In this document: in pieces, positions 27,571 to 36,447 of the stretch
Position numbering within the stretch: the stretch's first letter is position 1
Layout: every line of letters begins with the position of its first letter
Source: Ochrovirga pacifica
GTDB lineage: Bacteria > Bacteroidota > Bacteroidia > Flavobacteriales > Flavobacteriaceae
DNA: 64,000 nt
Direction: 5' to 3'
NCBI RefSeq assembly: GCF_000220525.1
Contig: NZ_AFPK01000062.1
Span: 46,163 to 110,162 of the forward strand
Made by a program: the position numbers and the translations under genes
The notes under the pieces: model-generated
The model's database searches: none
Seen by the model: the letters and a program-made list of their open reading frames with translations, nothing else
What the model was told of the DNA's origin: nothing

Positions 27571-28740
27571 TTACTCTTTACGTAACTCCCATGCACCTAC
27601 ATCTATTGTTTTAGATTTTCTTATAAACTTATTCTGATCTTCTAGAACAGTTAAAAAACTTGCTTCTCCATATCCTCTAGGAGTATCTAAACCAGTAGCT
27701 ACCACATTATATTTTACAATTCCTTTTACTGAATTAAAAGCTAAATTAGATGCTGATAAATCTGCCTCTAACATGTCTTATTATTTGTTACATTATTTGC
27801 TTCTTTCACTTTTGAAGAACCTATTAAATTGTTAAACAACTACAAATCTGATTTATAAACTTGCCCAGCTATTTTAGACTTCCAACAAAGAAAATCGCTA
27901 GGCTTATCTCCTTTTCCTCCTCTATAATTTCCATAAATAAGAGAATTCTTAACAATCATTCCATTAGCATCCGCTTTATTTTTAGTCACCCCTGCTTGAG
28001 TAATAAGCCCTCCACATCTATCAGGATTCTTGTTTTCTACATAACTATTAAATATGGTAACATTCACTAAAACATCACTTGTTGTATCAGCCGAAACATA
28101 TGAGGAGTTGGTAGATATTGCTCCTCCATTAAGTATAGCATAATTTTCTACGAACGTTGTGTTTACAATTTTAAAAACCCCATAGGAATTCATACGAATT
28201 GCTCCTCCAGAAGCTGTAGCACTATTACCAACAAATAAACATTTATCTATTAGCAAACTATACCCACTTGTTTTTGGCATGTAAGCAGAAGAAACTCCTC
28301 CATCATTCTGATTCACTCTAAAAACTCCTCCATCTTTTGCTAAATTGTTTTCAAACCTACAAGAAGTTGCTATTACAGCTCCAGAATTACGCACAAACGC
28401 TACACCTCCTACATCTTGCGTTGAAGATTTTTTTATGATTAAATTTTCCAAAATCAACAATTTGTACAAATCAAATAAAGAACCAGATGATTTATTTGTA
28501 CAATCTATAATGGCATTTTCTCCAACCCCTTTAATTGTTAGCTCAAAATTCCCTTTAGGATTTATCCTAATACTTGACTTTGGTTTTAAAGTTCCATAAA
28601 CTAAAACCCTATCTCCGCTAACAACTGATGAAATAGCAGATGATAAATTGATAAAAGCATCTTTCTTTGTTGAACCATCGTTAGCTCCTTTTGTCGAAGC
28701 CTTTACATATATATCAGCTGCATAAAAAGACTGATGTATC
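27571..28740 (-). pseudogene. T9SS beta-helix surface protein, copy 3, decayed
   Basis: The coding remnants parallel copy 1 closely. ADIYVKASTKGANDGS..., FELTIKGVGENAIIDC and LYKLLILENLIIKKSS cover the N-terminal half, and GVFRVNQNDGG...GGAIRMNSYGVFKIVNTTFVENYA the middle. A stop follows at 27840 (after QVYKSDL). A second open piece (27571-27774) gives LSASNLAFNSVKGIVKY and IDVGAWELRKE, then stops. The signal peptide is broken by a stop just upstream of AADIYV, there is no usable ATG, and the T9SS tail is missing. The gene is therefore unlikely to yield a surface protein. It lies next to the plus-strand GH71/99-like gene. Confidence 0.8.
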
Positions 28741-28968
28741 AGCTAGGATAGTCCAAGAAATAATAATTTTTAGTTAAAATTTTAAGCATAATTAAATTGG
28801 TTTAAATGAACTGACTTGATTCAATTCAGAAGGTTAGTATAGTTTACAAACTAAGCAGAATGTACTTAATTTTTCATTAACAACAAGCCAAAAGCGGTAA
28901 TTAATTAATATATTATTAATATATCCGAGTAAATTAGTTGTTTAATCCTTTACACATAATTTAAAACA

Positions 28969-30234
28969 ATGATCAAAAAAATTTATTTACTGGCCTTTCT
29001 GTTTACACAATATCTTTGTGCTCAAGACCTATTAAATCATGTACACACAGGTTACCAAGGTTGGTTTACTGCTAAAGGCGATAATTCAGGGCTAGACAAA
29101 TGGGTTCACTGGGGAAGAGGTAAAAAAGAACTTAGTTCTGAACACTTAACCGTTGACATGTTTCCTGACCTTAGAGAATACAACAAAAAAAATCTTTACA
29201 GTACAAGTCTTACCTACAGCAATGGGGACACAGTAAAGCTTTTCTCTTCTAATGATTACGAAACTATCGATTTACATTTTAAATGGATGCAAGAATACAG
29301 CATAGATGGGGTTTTTTTACAACGTTTCTTAGGACCCTTAAAAAACTACGAATTAAAAAAACATAGAGATCAAGTATTAAAACATGTTATAAAAGCTGCT
29401 ACCAAATACAAAAGAAAAGTAGCAATTATGTACGACCTTTCTGGATATGAAAATATTGAAAGAAAACAGAATAAAGAGGACTTTAAAAAATTTATACAAA
29501 AAGATTGGGAATCCCTAAATAAAAAATATGACTTAACCGAACAGTCTTGCTACATGCATGAAAAACAAAAACCTGTTTTAGCTATTTGGGGACTAGGATT
29601 TAACGAAAGACCATTTACAGTTAGATACGCTAAAGATGTTTTAGATCTCTTTAAAGAAAACCCTAAAAACTCTTCATTTGATACTTATTTAATAGCCGGA
29701 GTGCCTTCTTATTGGAGAACTCTATCTAAGGACAGTGAAAAGAACCCTATATGGAATAAATTGTATAAATCTTTTGATATGCTTTCGCCGTGGTCAGTTG
29801 GGAGGTATCATGATATTAAAAGCTACAAAAACTACATAAATAATGTAACTAAAGAAGATCTAAAAATTACATCTTCAAATAATATTGACTATATGCCAGT
29901 TGTGTTTCCTGGATTCTCTTGGGGAAATCTAAAAAACGAAAGTTACAATAGCATTCCTAGAAAAGGAGGAACTTTTTTATGGGAGCAAATATACCAAACA
30001 AAAAAAGCTGGAGCTAAATGTATATACTTTGCCATGTTTGACGAAGTTGATGAAGGAACCGCAATTTTTAAAGTTGCTGAGAATAAAAAACAAGTACCTA
30101 AAGAAGGTAATTTTGTAACTTTAGATACCGATGGTTACGACTTACCTAGTGACTGGTATTTACAATTAGCTAATGAAGCCAGTAACCTTTTTAATAATAA
30201 TCTACCTGCCCCTCAAAAACTTCCATTAAAATAA
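28969..30234 (+). CDS. GH71/99-like secreted hydrolase
   Basis: This 421-residue protein has a signal peptide ending near YLCAQ; no convincing lipobox is seen. HTGYQGWFTAKGDNSG, MFPDLREY, LHFKWMQEYSIDGVFLQRFLG, KPVLAIWGLGF, VFPGFSWGNL and AMFDEVDEGTAIFKVAE align along the whole length with the minus-strand paralogue at 16203-17546 ([48 protein letters not shown]). It is the only plus-strand PUL gene, lying between the decayed beta-helix gene and the convergent regulator. Without a lipobox it is probably periplasmic, so it could finish what the surface lipoprotein starts. The linkage is not known. Confidence 0.8.
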   Translation: MIKKIYLLAFLFTQYLCAQDLLNHVHTGYQGWFTAKGDNSGLDKWVHWGRGKKELSSEHLTVDMFPDLREYNKKNLYSTSLTYSNGDTVKLFSSNDYETIDLHFKWMQEYSIDGVFLQRFLGPLKNYELKKHRDQVLKHVIKAATKYKRKVAIMYDLSGYENIERKQNKEDFKKFIQKDWESLNKKYDLTEQSCYMHEKQKPVLAIWGLGFNERPFTVRYAKDVLDLFKENPKNSSFDTYLIAGVPSYWRTLSKDSEKNPIWNKLYKSFDMLSPWSVGRYHDIKSYKNYINNVTKEDLKITSSNNIDYMPVVFPGFSWGNLKNESYNSIPRKGGTFLWEQIYQTKKAGAKCIYFAMFDEVDEGTAIFKVAENKKQVPKEGNFVTLDTDGYDLPSDWYLQLANEASNLFNNNLPAPQKLPLK

Positions 30235-30246
30235 TTCCACTTTCAA

Positions 30247-30280
30247 AAAAAGAGCTGCTAGTTTTCTAGCAGCTCTTTTT
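30247..30280. terminator. Bidirectional terminator between convergent genes
   Basis: A 15-bp perfect stem (AAAAAGAGCTGCTAG with its complement) and a TTTT loop give T-runs on both strands. It sits in the 53-bp gap between the plus-strand GH71/99-like stop (30234) and the minus-strand regulator stop (30288). Confidence 0.92.
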
Positions 30281-30287
30281 ATCTATT

Positions 30288-32885
30288 TTAAACACCATCA
30301 TTTATAACATTAGAGAAACTATTTTCAAACAATTGGCCGTAAAGTAATTCATATTCTTTAGAGAACTTTTCATAAGTTGATTTTGCTAAGCTATGTTTTC
30401 CCATTATATATTGAGCTTTACATTTAAAGGTCATAGCTTCCTCATTTATTGAGTCAAAATTAAATATACAGTCTGATAATTTAATTATAAACTCTGGATC
30501 ATCTTTCAAATCGAAATCTTCAGCAAAAGAGACTAAAGCATCTATAATAACATCTGAAACATCAGCTTTAAAGTTGTCTAACCATTCATAATTTACATTT
30601 AACAAGAAAGCTCCTTTTTCTGTAATCCTCATAATATAATCAATATTGTCTTTAGAAAAAGATTTAGAATCAACAATTTTTAATAAATCATAATAATCAC
30701 ATTTAAACTTATCTTCTTTGTTAATAATTTTCCAATATCCGGTTTTTTTTGTTAATTCATAAGCACCAATATCATTTAAAATAGTTCTTAACTTTGCTAT
30801 ATTTACTGCTCTATTATTTTGAGCACTCTTAGGAGACTTGTCATACCATAATATATCAACTATTTTTTCAGAGGAAACACCTTTATTATTTTTAAGAGTA
30901 TACAGTAGTATTAACAAAAAAAGTTCTTTTAATAATGGAGAGAATTTATTCGTAACATCTTTAGACTCTACATCAAAAACCTGAAAGCCTCCAAAAAGCA
31001 TAAAATTATATTCAGCCTTAAACTTCTTTTTTACTACATCTAAACTATCTTTTAATAAACTTGAGTCTTCACTTCTATTAGTGTTTTTGTCTTGTGTGTC
31101 TTGAATATTCAAGTTCGATACATAATTTTTATTATTTAAAAAAACATCTTTATGTTTCTTTCTTATGTAATATAAATATCCAAAAGTAAATAATATTATT
31201 AAAATAATTATATATATATAGTTACCTCTTCCGTTTTTATTTTCATTTTTAGTTATACCATCTTCTTCAATAAACTCTAACTCATTTGGGGGGTAGCTGA
31301 TGGAATGGATACTATATTCTGTTTTTATAGAATCTGAAAGATATGAAGTAAATGCCATTAATTTCTTTTGGCTTGGTACATAAAATAACTTTGCTTTAGA
31401 TTTAACATCAATAAACTTATATGGAAAAGTTCCACCAACATAGCTAACCTTATTATTTTCTAAAGAACCTTTAATTAATTGCATGTTACCATTATACGTA
31501 TTCTTATTATATATCAAAGCAAAATAATTTCTTGTTGTCTTATCAATCCACATTGTATTAGCAACACTCATTCCTTCAAATAGATGAGGGATTTTATATT
31601 TTTTAAGAAATTGTTTTGAATTTAAATCATACCCTATTAAATCAAAATAACTTTTAGGATTAATAAGTTGACTTCCAGAAACACTACCATAACCCCCTAA
31701 TATATATACAGTATCATTTAAAGTAGCCAAACCAGATAAATATCTTGGTGTAAATAAAGAGTCATTTGAGTTTAATTTTTCCCATTTGTTAGTACCTAAG
31801 TCTAGTTTAAAAACACTGTTGTTGTATTTATGCTGTCCATATCCACCAAAAACAAACATTGAATTTTCTTTGTGGTAAAAATAATTATTATGATGTTGAT
31901 ATTCTTGTTTATTACTATCTTTTATAATAGTTTGATTTAACGTATTCCACGCACCTGTGTTTGGGTTTAACCTATATAATGTTTTATTATCTATAGAATA
32001 GCAATATATACAATTGTCTAGTTGATTATAAACTAAATTATAATCAACATTAATATGTTTAGGTTTATTTTTATAATAAACATCCTTTGTACTGTTATTT
32101 TTTAAATTAATAATACTTAATTTATTCTCTTGTACTATATAGAATTTTTCATCTTTACCATTATATGTTGTTAGTATAATTCCATTGTCTTGCTTTTGAA
32201 ATTCTTCTACCCATTCATTATGACCATATGCTATCCAATTAGGATTTTTTAGCACTGCTTTTCCCCCATTAATTTTATCTGTCGCAATATTTCCTTTATT
32301 CTCATTTAAAGGAAAATGCATTAATAACTTACCTTTTTCATATAATTTAAAATCTTTAATAGACATAGAAGCAACATCGGTTGTTGCAAATGACTTATAA
32401 TCTACTCCACCAAAAAATATTTTAAATTCATCATCATTCTTAAACTTTATATTTTCTATAACATAAGATGAATCAAACAAGTACAAAATAGCTTTTTGTT
32501 GATCTAATAAAAACTTAATTTTTACAGTAACCCAATTTTCACTTACTTTTTTAGGTATCACTATAGGAATTATTCTATTACCATTAACACAGCTATAACT
32601 AAATTTCCCCCCTGGATTACTAATTAAATCTATATTATGATGATCTTTATTAATAATCCTAAAAATATAACCATACGATTTTTGAGTTTGTTTTAGATCA
32701 AATGATATTTCAAAATTTTCATTTATTTTTTTAAATCCTTCAGGTATGATATTTAACTCTGTTCTTTTATCTAAAACAACATCGTGACCATAAAAATTAA
32801 CACCATAAGTTTGTGAGAAGACAGTAAAAGATTTTAAATAAAATGTAATAAAAAGATAAATAAAATATTCTAATTTTATATTCAT
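30288..32885 (-). CDS. Membrane-spanning sensor-regulator: LamG-like, Kelch, TM, winged helix, activator domain
   Basis: This 865-residue protein has a signal sequence (about 1-25, VFSQ). A concanavalin/LamG-like part (about 30-210, including FEISFDLKQ and LYEKGKLLMHFPLNENKG) is followed by Kelch-like beta-propeller blades at about 280-470 (MFVFGGYGQHKYNNSVFKLD, VYILGGYGSVSG). One transmembrane helix lies at about 556-574 (IYIIILIILFTFGYLYYI). After a polar linker, a winged-helix DNA-binding domain (about 625-715: FSPLLKELFLLILLYTL, VDILWYDKSPKSAQNNRAVNIAKLRTIL) leads to a helical tail like the bacterial transcriptional activator (SARP/BTAD) domain. This is a one-polypeptide sensor with a periplasmic glycan-sensing-type part and a cytoplasmic DNA-binding part. 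It has no histidine kinase, receiver or sigma domain, unlike the common HTCS, SusR and ECF PUL regulators. It is convergent with the GH71/99 gene and probably controls the PUL. Confidence 0.78.
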   Translation of the reverse strand: MNIKLEYFIYLFITFYLKSFTVFSQTYGVNFYGHDVVLDKRTELNIIPEGFKKINENFEISFDLKQTQKSYGYIFRIINKDHHNIDLISNPGGKFSYSCVNGNRIIPIVIPKKVSENWVTVKIKFLLDQQKAILYLFDSSYVIENIKFKNDDEFKIFFGGVDYKSFATTDVASMSIKDFKLYEKGKLLMHFPLNENKGNIATDKINGGKAVLKNPNWIAYGHNEWVEEFQKQDNGIILTTYNGKDEKFYIVQENKLSIINLKNNSTKDVYYKNKPKHINVDYNLVYNQLDNCIYCYSIDNKTLYRLNPNTGAWNTLNQTIIKDSNKQEYQHHNNYFYHKENSMFVFGGYGQHKYNNSVFKLDLGTNKWEKLNSNDSLFTPRYLSGLATLNDTVYILGGYGSVSGSQLINPKSYFDLIGYDLNSKQFLKKYKIPHLFEGMSVANTMWIDKTTRNYFALIYNKNTYNGNMQLIKGSLENNKVSYVGGTFPYKFIDVKSKAKLFYVPSQKKLMAFTSYLSDSIKTEYSIHSISYPPNELEFIEEDGITKNENKNGRGNYIYIIILIILFTFGYLYYIRKKHKDVFLNNKNYVSNLNIQDTQDKNTNRSEDSSLLKDSLDVVKKKFKAEYNFMLFGGFQVFDVESKDVTNKFSPLLKELFLLILLYTLKNNKGVSSEKIVDILWYDKSPKSAQNNRAVNIAKLRTILNDIGAYELTKKTGYWKIINKEDKFKCDYYDLLKIVDSKSFSKDNIDYIMRITEKGAFLLNVNYEWLDNFKADVSDVIIDALVSFAEDFDLKDDPEFIIKLSDCIFNFDSINEEAMTFKCKAQYIMGKHSLAKSTYEKFSKEYELLYGQLFENSFSNVINDGV

Positions 32886-33036
32886 AAATAATAATTAAAT
32901 TAATCGACAACCGTACTTAAAGAGAAATATAAATTTAAACATAATATCTATTAAACAATATTATTATCCACTAAAACGTAATATATCTGGTTAAACAGTA
33001 TTAATACAATTTTACAAAAAATAATACAACTCTCTT

Positions 33037-33056
33037 CTTTCTTCTTAAGAAGAAAG
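33037..33056. other. 20-bp palindrome downstream of the regulator's upstream gene
   Basis: CTTTCTTCTTAAGAAGAAAG is a perfect palindrome. On the minus strand it lies 20-40 bp beyond the stop at 33074 and is followed at a short distance by a T-rich stretch, so it may terminate the kinase transcript. It also lies in the upstream region of the regulator gene. Confidence 0.5.
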
Positions 33057-33073
33057 TTGTTAAAAAATAAATT

Positions 33074-33925
33074 TTATATTAAATTGTCAATGTGATAATT
33101 AAGCATTTTGTCTATAGGTCTTTGAATTGCACCTGCAAAATATAAATTATGTTTTTGTGACACCCTACTAATTATATCTGAGAAATAGTAAGCTATTGAC
33201 CCTATGAAATAAACTGGTGTTTCTTTCCCTTTACCATATGGCAAAACTCTATACCTAAAAAACTCTTCAACTCCTTCTTCCATTAAAGAAATAATATACT
33301 CTTCATTTTTAAATTCATACATAAAAGCTGCATGGTTAGCTAAATAAGCATTAGGATTCAAACCTTTATACAACTGTTCTTTAACATAATCACTATCTAA
33401 GTTATAAACAACTTTAAATTTATTTCTTATTTTGACTGGCATTATTTCATAAAAATAGTCTCTTATTAATTTTTTCCCAAAATAATTCCCACTCGCTTCG
33501 TCCATTATTGCCCAACCTAAAGAAATTGCATTAGATTTAATTCCCTTACCATCAAAATAACAACTATTTGAACCTGTTCCCAAAATACAAACAATTGCAG
33601 GTTTTTCATAAGATGCAGCATAAACTGCAGCTAACATATCTTCTTCAACTACTATTATTGCATTAGTAAAAATCTCTTCAAAAGTTTTGATTAATTTATG
33701 TTTCGCTTTTATAGTACCACAGCCTGCCCCATAAAAAAAAATTTTATGAACCTTGTTTTTTGCCTCTTCAAGGTTACAATTTTCTAATATTCTTTGTTTT
33801 ATACAATTTGAGTCTACGATAGCCGGATTTAATCCTTTAGTTCTTGTTTTAAAAAACTCTGTTTTGTATTTATCTACAGCTACCCAATCTACTTTAGTAG
33901 AGCCACCATCTGCTATTAATATCAT
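33074..33925 (-). CDS. BadF/BadG/BcrA/BcrD-type ATPase, N-acetylglucosamine kinase-like
   Basis: This 283-residue cytoplasmic protein belongs to the ASKHA (actin/hexokinase) fold. MILIADGGSTKVDWVAVD is the phosphate-1 loop, VCILGTGSNSCYFDG the phosphate-2 loop, and LGWAIMDEASGNYFGKKLIRDYF the conserved segment of the BadF/GlcNAc-kinase family. Members close to this size in Bacteroidota are annotated as N-acetylglucosamine or related sugar kinases. It could phosphorylate a monosaccharide or serve cell-wall recycling; no gene in this PUL clearly supplies amino sugars, so a PUL role is not shown. It lies just upstream of the regulator (188 bp). Confidence 0.75.
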   Translation of the reverse strand: MILIADGGSTKVDWVAVDKYKTEFFKTRTKGLNPAIVDSNCIKQRILENCNLEEAKNKVHKIFFYGAGCGTIKAKHKLIKTFEEIFTNAIIVVEEDMLAAVYAASYEKPAIVCILGTGSNSCYFDGKGIKSNAISLGWAIMDEASGNYFGKKLIRDYFYEIMPVKIRNKFKVVYNLDSDYVKEQLYKGLNPNAYLANHAAFMYEFKNEEYIISLMEEGVEEFFRYRVLPYGKGKETPVYFIGSIAYYFSDIISRVSQKHNLYFAGAIQRPIDKMLNYHIDNLI

Positions 33926-34490
33926 ATTACGGTTTTTAAATTAAATAGACTTAAAACTAGAGTTACTAAATAAACAAAAGATTACTTTTTAATTAATAGT
34001 TCTATTAGAAAAATTAATAAGTTTTATAACAATCTGAATAGTTATAAGTTACGTAACATATAATATTTTATATTTTTATAACAAATAGTATAATTATATT
34101 TTTAATATTAAGCAAAAAAGTAAGCTATTATTATAACCAGCCTACTTTCTAAGTTATTATGACACTATTTTCGTGATACTTTGATTCTGCAATATTTACT
34201 TAACTTTTATACAGATTTCTTGCCTTTTCTTAACGTTAAGTTAAGCCTCTTAAAATCATTTTAATTCAAAACTCATACAATAATAGAATAATTTTCAAAA
34301 TCAATTATGAACTTTTTTAACTAATCTTTGTTAAACTTATAAAGTATAACGTATTCTAAAACTACTCCATTATTTACCGCTACTTTATAAGCGGTATCAA
34401 TAATATAGACAGTTGAATTGTTTTTTATTTAGACTATAAAATAACTTCTTTTAATATATATTGACTTGTTTATAGAATTCCAAGTTATGA
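33926..34490. other. Gene-free stretch at the left boundary of the integrated element
   Basis: A stretch of 565 bp without a gene. It holds a hairpin terminator (34117-34148) and a short inverted repeat TACCGC/GCGGTA (34375-34380 and 34391-34396). The left end of the element should lie here, but no repeat of the integrase-side flank was found by eye, so I cannot place it. Confidence 0.5.
34117..34148 (-). terminator. Terminator downstream of the element's ATPase gene
   Basis: The arms AAAGTAAGCT and AGCCTACTTT (one wobble pair) surround a 12-nt loop. The minus-strand 3' side runs into six T. It lies about 340 bp beyond the stop at 34491. Confidence 0.65.
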
Positions 34491-35141
34491 CTACCTTTTA
34501 TCTCTACAATTCTTATCAAAAGCGACTAGATTGAATAATTGTCGCATTCTAGAACGAACTCTGCAACCGTAACGTTTGCCTATTTCTTCTGCATTGAGGT
34601 TGGTCGTCGCAAAAGTTAATTTTTTGTTTTGGAGGAATAAATCGTATCTGGAGAGTAAAATTTCTCCCATAACATTACAATCTTGTCCAAAGTGTTTTCC
34701 ATCAGGTTCCACTCCTAAATCATCAAAACAAAAAGAAAAGCTAGAACCGTATTTTTCTATCACTTCAAAACCTTTACTATTGAATTGGAACGTTAAAAAT
34801 CTACTTGGAATAACTTCGTAATTGATAACGTTTGGAGAAATATGTTTTAATAATTTCATCCAACTTGTTTTACCACAACCTACGGGTCCAGAAAGTAAAA
34901 TTCCTTTGTTGGGATCTAGTCCATATTTTTCACATTTTTTATAATCTCTGATAAAATACAAGCAAAGCTTATAGAGTAAAAACATATCATCTTCGTAGAG
35001 TTTAAAGTTTTTTCCAAAGGTTAATCTGCCTTTGTAGTTGAGGTAAGCTACAATTTTATCAAAATCGTAGTGGATGATATTATTTTCTATGGTTCCTAAT
35101 TCGAATAGAGTTTCTTTTTCGTGTATGATGTGTGGGTGCAT
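34491..35141 (-). CDS. DnaC/IstB-like AAA+ ATPase of the integrated element
   Basis: The start is set at ATG 35141 (MHPHIIHEKE), giving 216 residues; a longer frame to 35219 adds a low-complexity lysine/arginine leader and is less likely. Walker A is GILLSGPVGCGKTSWMK and Walker B is FCFDDLGVEP, followed by sensor-type LTFATTNLNAEEIGKRYGCRVRSRM with an arginine-finger-like RVRSR. This is the helicase-loader/IstB type, common in Bacteroidota integrative elements as the last gene of the replication-like operon. It probably loads a helicase or assists element DNA processing. It belongs with the genes up to the integrase. Confidence 0.75.
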   Translation of the reverse strand: MHPHIIHEKETLFELGTIENNIIHYDFDKIVAYLNYKGRLTFGKNFKLYEDDMFLLYKLCLYFIRDYKKCEKYGLDPNKGILLSGPVGCGKTSWMKLLKHISPNVINYEVIPSRFLTFQFNSKGFEVIEKYGSSFSFCFDDLGVEPDGKHFGQDCNVMGEILLSRYDLFLQNKKLTFATTNLNAEEIGKRYGCRVRSRMRQLFNLVAFDKNCRDKR

Positions 35142-35462
35142 AAGATTAGTGTTTCTTCTTTTTTTATTTTTTTTACCTCTAATTTCTTCTGTTCTTTTGC
35201 CTTGATGCCAAAGAACCAAAAAATCAAGAAGGTTCCTATGAAATTACTTCGTACCAGTCACTCCATCATTCCATGCTCCTTTTCTTCGAAACGTACTTCC
35301 ATGATTACATGACTTATTTCTTGGAACTTTCAAATTCATTTTGATTAACATTTTTGTATTCATTTTTACGAAATAATCTTGTATGTCATTTGTTACAAGA
35401 TTTTCATTTTTTTAAAAATCGGCCGGAACTATTTTTTTCATCTCGACTCCGCTCGATGACCA
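35142..35462. other. Gap between element genes
   Basis: About 320 bp without a convincing gene. It contains poly-pyrimidine tracts and an interspersed 14-nt repeat (35443-35456, core TCGACTCCGCTCGA on the plus strand) also present near 63615. The longest plus-strand frames here look spurious. Confidence 0.5.
35443..35456 (-). repeat. Interspersed short repeat, copy 1
   Basis: The minus-strand core TCGAGCGGAGTCGA is an imperfect inverted repeat; it differs by one base from the copy at 63615-63628. Short hairpin-forming repeats of this type are scattered through many flavobacterial genomes (general knowledge), usually between genes. Confidence 0.6.
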
Positions 35463-35945
35463 TCAAAGTGGTTGGTTATAATCTTTGTCATTTTCAACTT
35501 TTAAATAATCAGAATTTTGATTTTCCTGTTTATAATGTTTATTTCGTTTTATATGTTTATTATGTTTATAATAAGATACCAGTGCTTGTCCCACAGGTTG
35601 TTCTACTACCTGTCCCACATCTTGTCCCAGTACTTGTCCACTACTAGTCCAAAAATTGTACATATTGACTTCGCTACTTTTAAATGGATTTTGTGAAGGT
35701 TTATATTTTAAGTATTTCCATTTATTTAGTTCACGAATACATTTGTGATAAGTTGTTTTTGAACCAATTTTTGCCATAATCATGACTTCGTTTCTGTTTA
35801 CATAAAAAGGAGTTTGAAACCTATTTACATTCCATAATTGAAACAAAGCCATGTAGAGACTAATGTGAGTTGGATTAAAGCGTTGGTCATCAATTATTTT
35901 ATCATAAAAAACTTTTAAGTGTTTTATATAATTGACTTCTGACAT
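35463..35945 (-). CDS. Element-encoded DNA-binding protein, replication/transcription-like
   Basis: This 160-residue protein starts MSEVNYIKHLKVFYDK. Residues about 25-110 (FNPTHISLYMALFQLWN, EVMIMAKIGSKTTYHKCIRELNKW) look like the winged-helix domain found in the replication-associated proteins of Bacteroidota elements. The tail carries a repeated G-Q-x-V pattern (GQVLGQDVGQVVEQPVGQALV), encoded by a degenerate short tandem repeat. It sits 4 bp after the excisionase-like gene. I do not recognise an exact family; it is probably an accessory DNA-binding protein acting with the ATPase. Confidence 0.6.
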   Translation of the reverse strand: MSEVNYIKHLKVFYDKIIDDQRFNPTHISLYMALFQLWNVNRFQTPFYVNRNEVMIMAKIGSKTTYHKCIRELNKWKYLKYKPSQNPFKSSEVNMYNFWTSSGQVLGQDVGQVVEQPVGQALVSYYKHNKHIKRNKHYKQENQNSDYLKVENDKDYNQPL

Positions 35946-35949
35946 AAAC

Positions 35950-36222
35950 TCAATGTTTTACCTTATTCTCATCCATTACTTTCTGAATTTCTTCAGCATC
36001 GTAATAAATAATTCCTCCAATTTTGGTGTAAGGTAAAGTACCATTGATTCGAAGTGTTTGTAAGGTTCCTGGACTCACTTGAAGTAACTCCATAATCTCA
36101 TTCGACTTTAAATACTTTTTGGTTTTTGTTGATGAATTTGATTCTAAGAGCTTTTTAAAATCTTCTAATAATTCAATTTTAAATTCTCTTAAATCATCTG
36201 TAGTAATAATTGCTGCTGGCAT
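35950..36222 (-). CDS. Helix-turn-helix excisionase-like protein
   Basis: This 90-residue protein has an HTH_17 (excisionase/MerR-like) domain in its C-terminal half: LKSNEIMELLQVSPGTLQTLRINGTLPYTKIGGIIYYDAEEIQKVMDENK. Proteins of this type bend attachment-site DNA and steer integrase toward excision, and many also regulate genes. It is preceded by a perfect copy of the 21-bp inverted repeat (36249-36269), a likely operator or integrase/excisionase site. It is co-oriented with the next two element genes. Confidence 0.8.
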   Translation of the reverse strand: MPAAIITTDDLREFKIELLEDFKKLLESNSSTKTKKYLKSNEIMELLQVSPGTLQTLRINGTLPYTKIGGIIYYDAEEIQKVMDENKVKH

Positions 36223-36248
36223 AATTTTACAATTTTAAAGATTAACTA

Positions 36249-36269
36249 ATAGTTTGATTTGACTTTCGT
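36249..36269. repeat. 21-bp inverted repeat, excisionase-side copy
   Basis: This is an exact reverse complement of 38707-38727; its core is TAGTTTGATTTGACTTTCG. It lies 27 bp upstream of the excisionase-like start. The partner lies 30 bp upstream of the integrase start. Confidence 0.85.
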
Positions 36270-36447
36270 TTTTCAAAATTGCAACGCTTTGATGGAATTT
36301 ATTCGGTACCTGTTCGGTACTACCGAAAAAAAAATATTAAAAATAAAATCTCAACGTTTATAAAGGTTGAGGTTTTGTTAATTAGAATTTATTTAAATAA
36401 TTTTTGTGAAAATACTATTTTCGGTAGTTCCAAAAACTACCGATTTT

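Noticed and set aside
34375..34396. TACCGC/GCGGTA hairpin as a terminator or element end
   Set aside because: The stem is only 6 bp with a 10-nt loop and no T-run; no second copy was seen.
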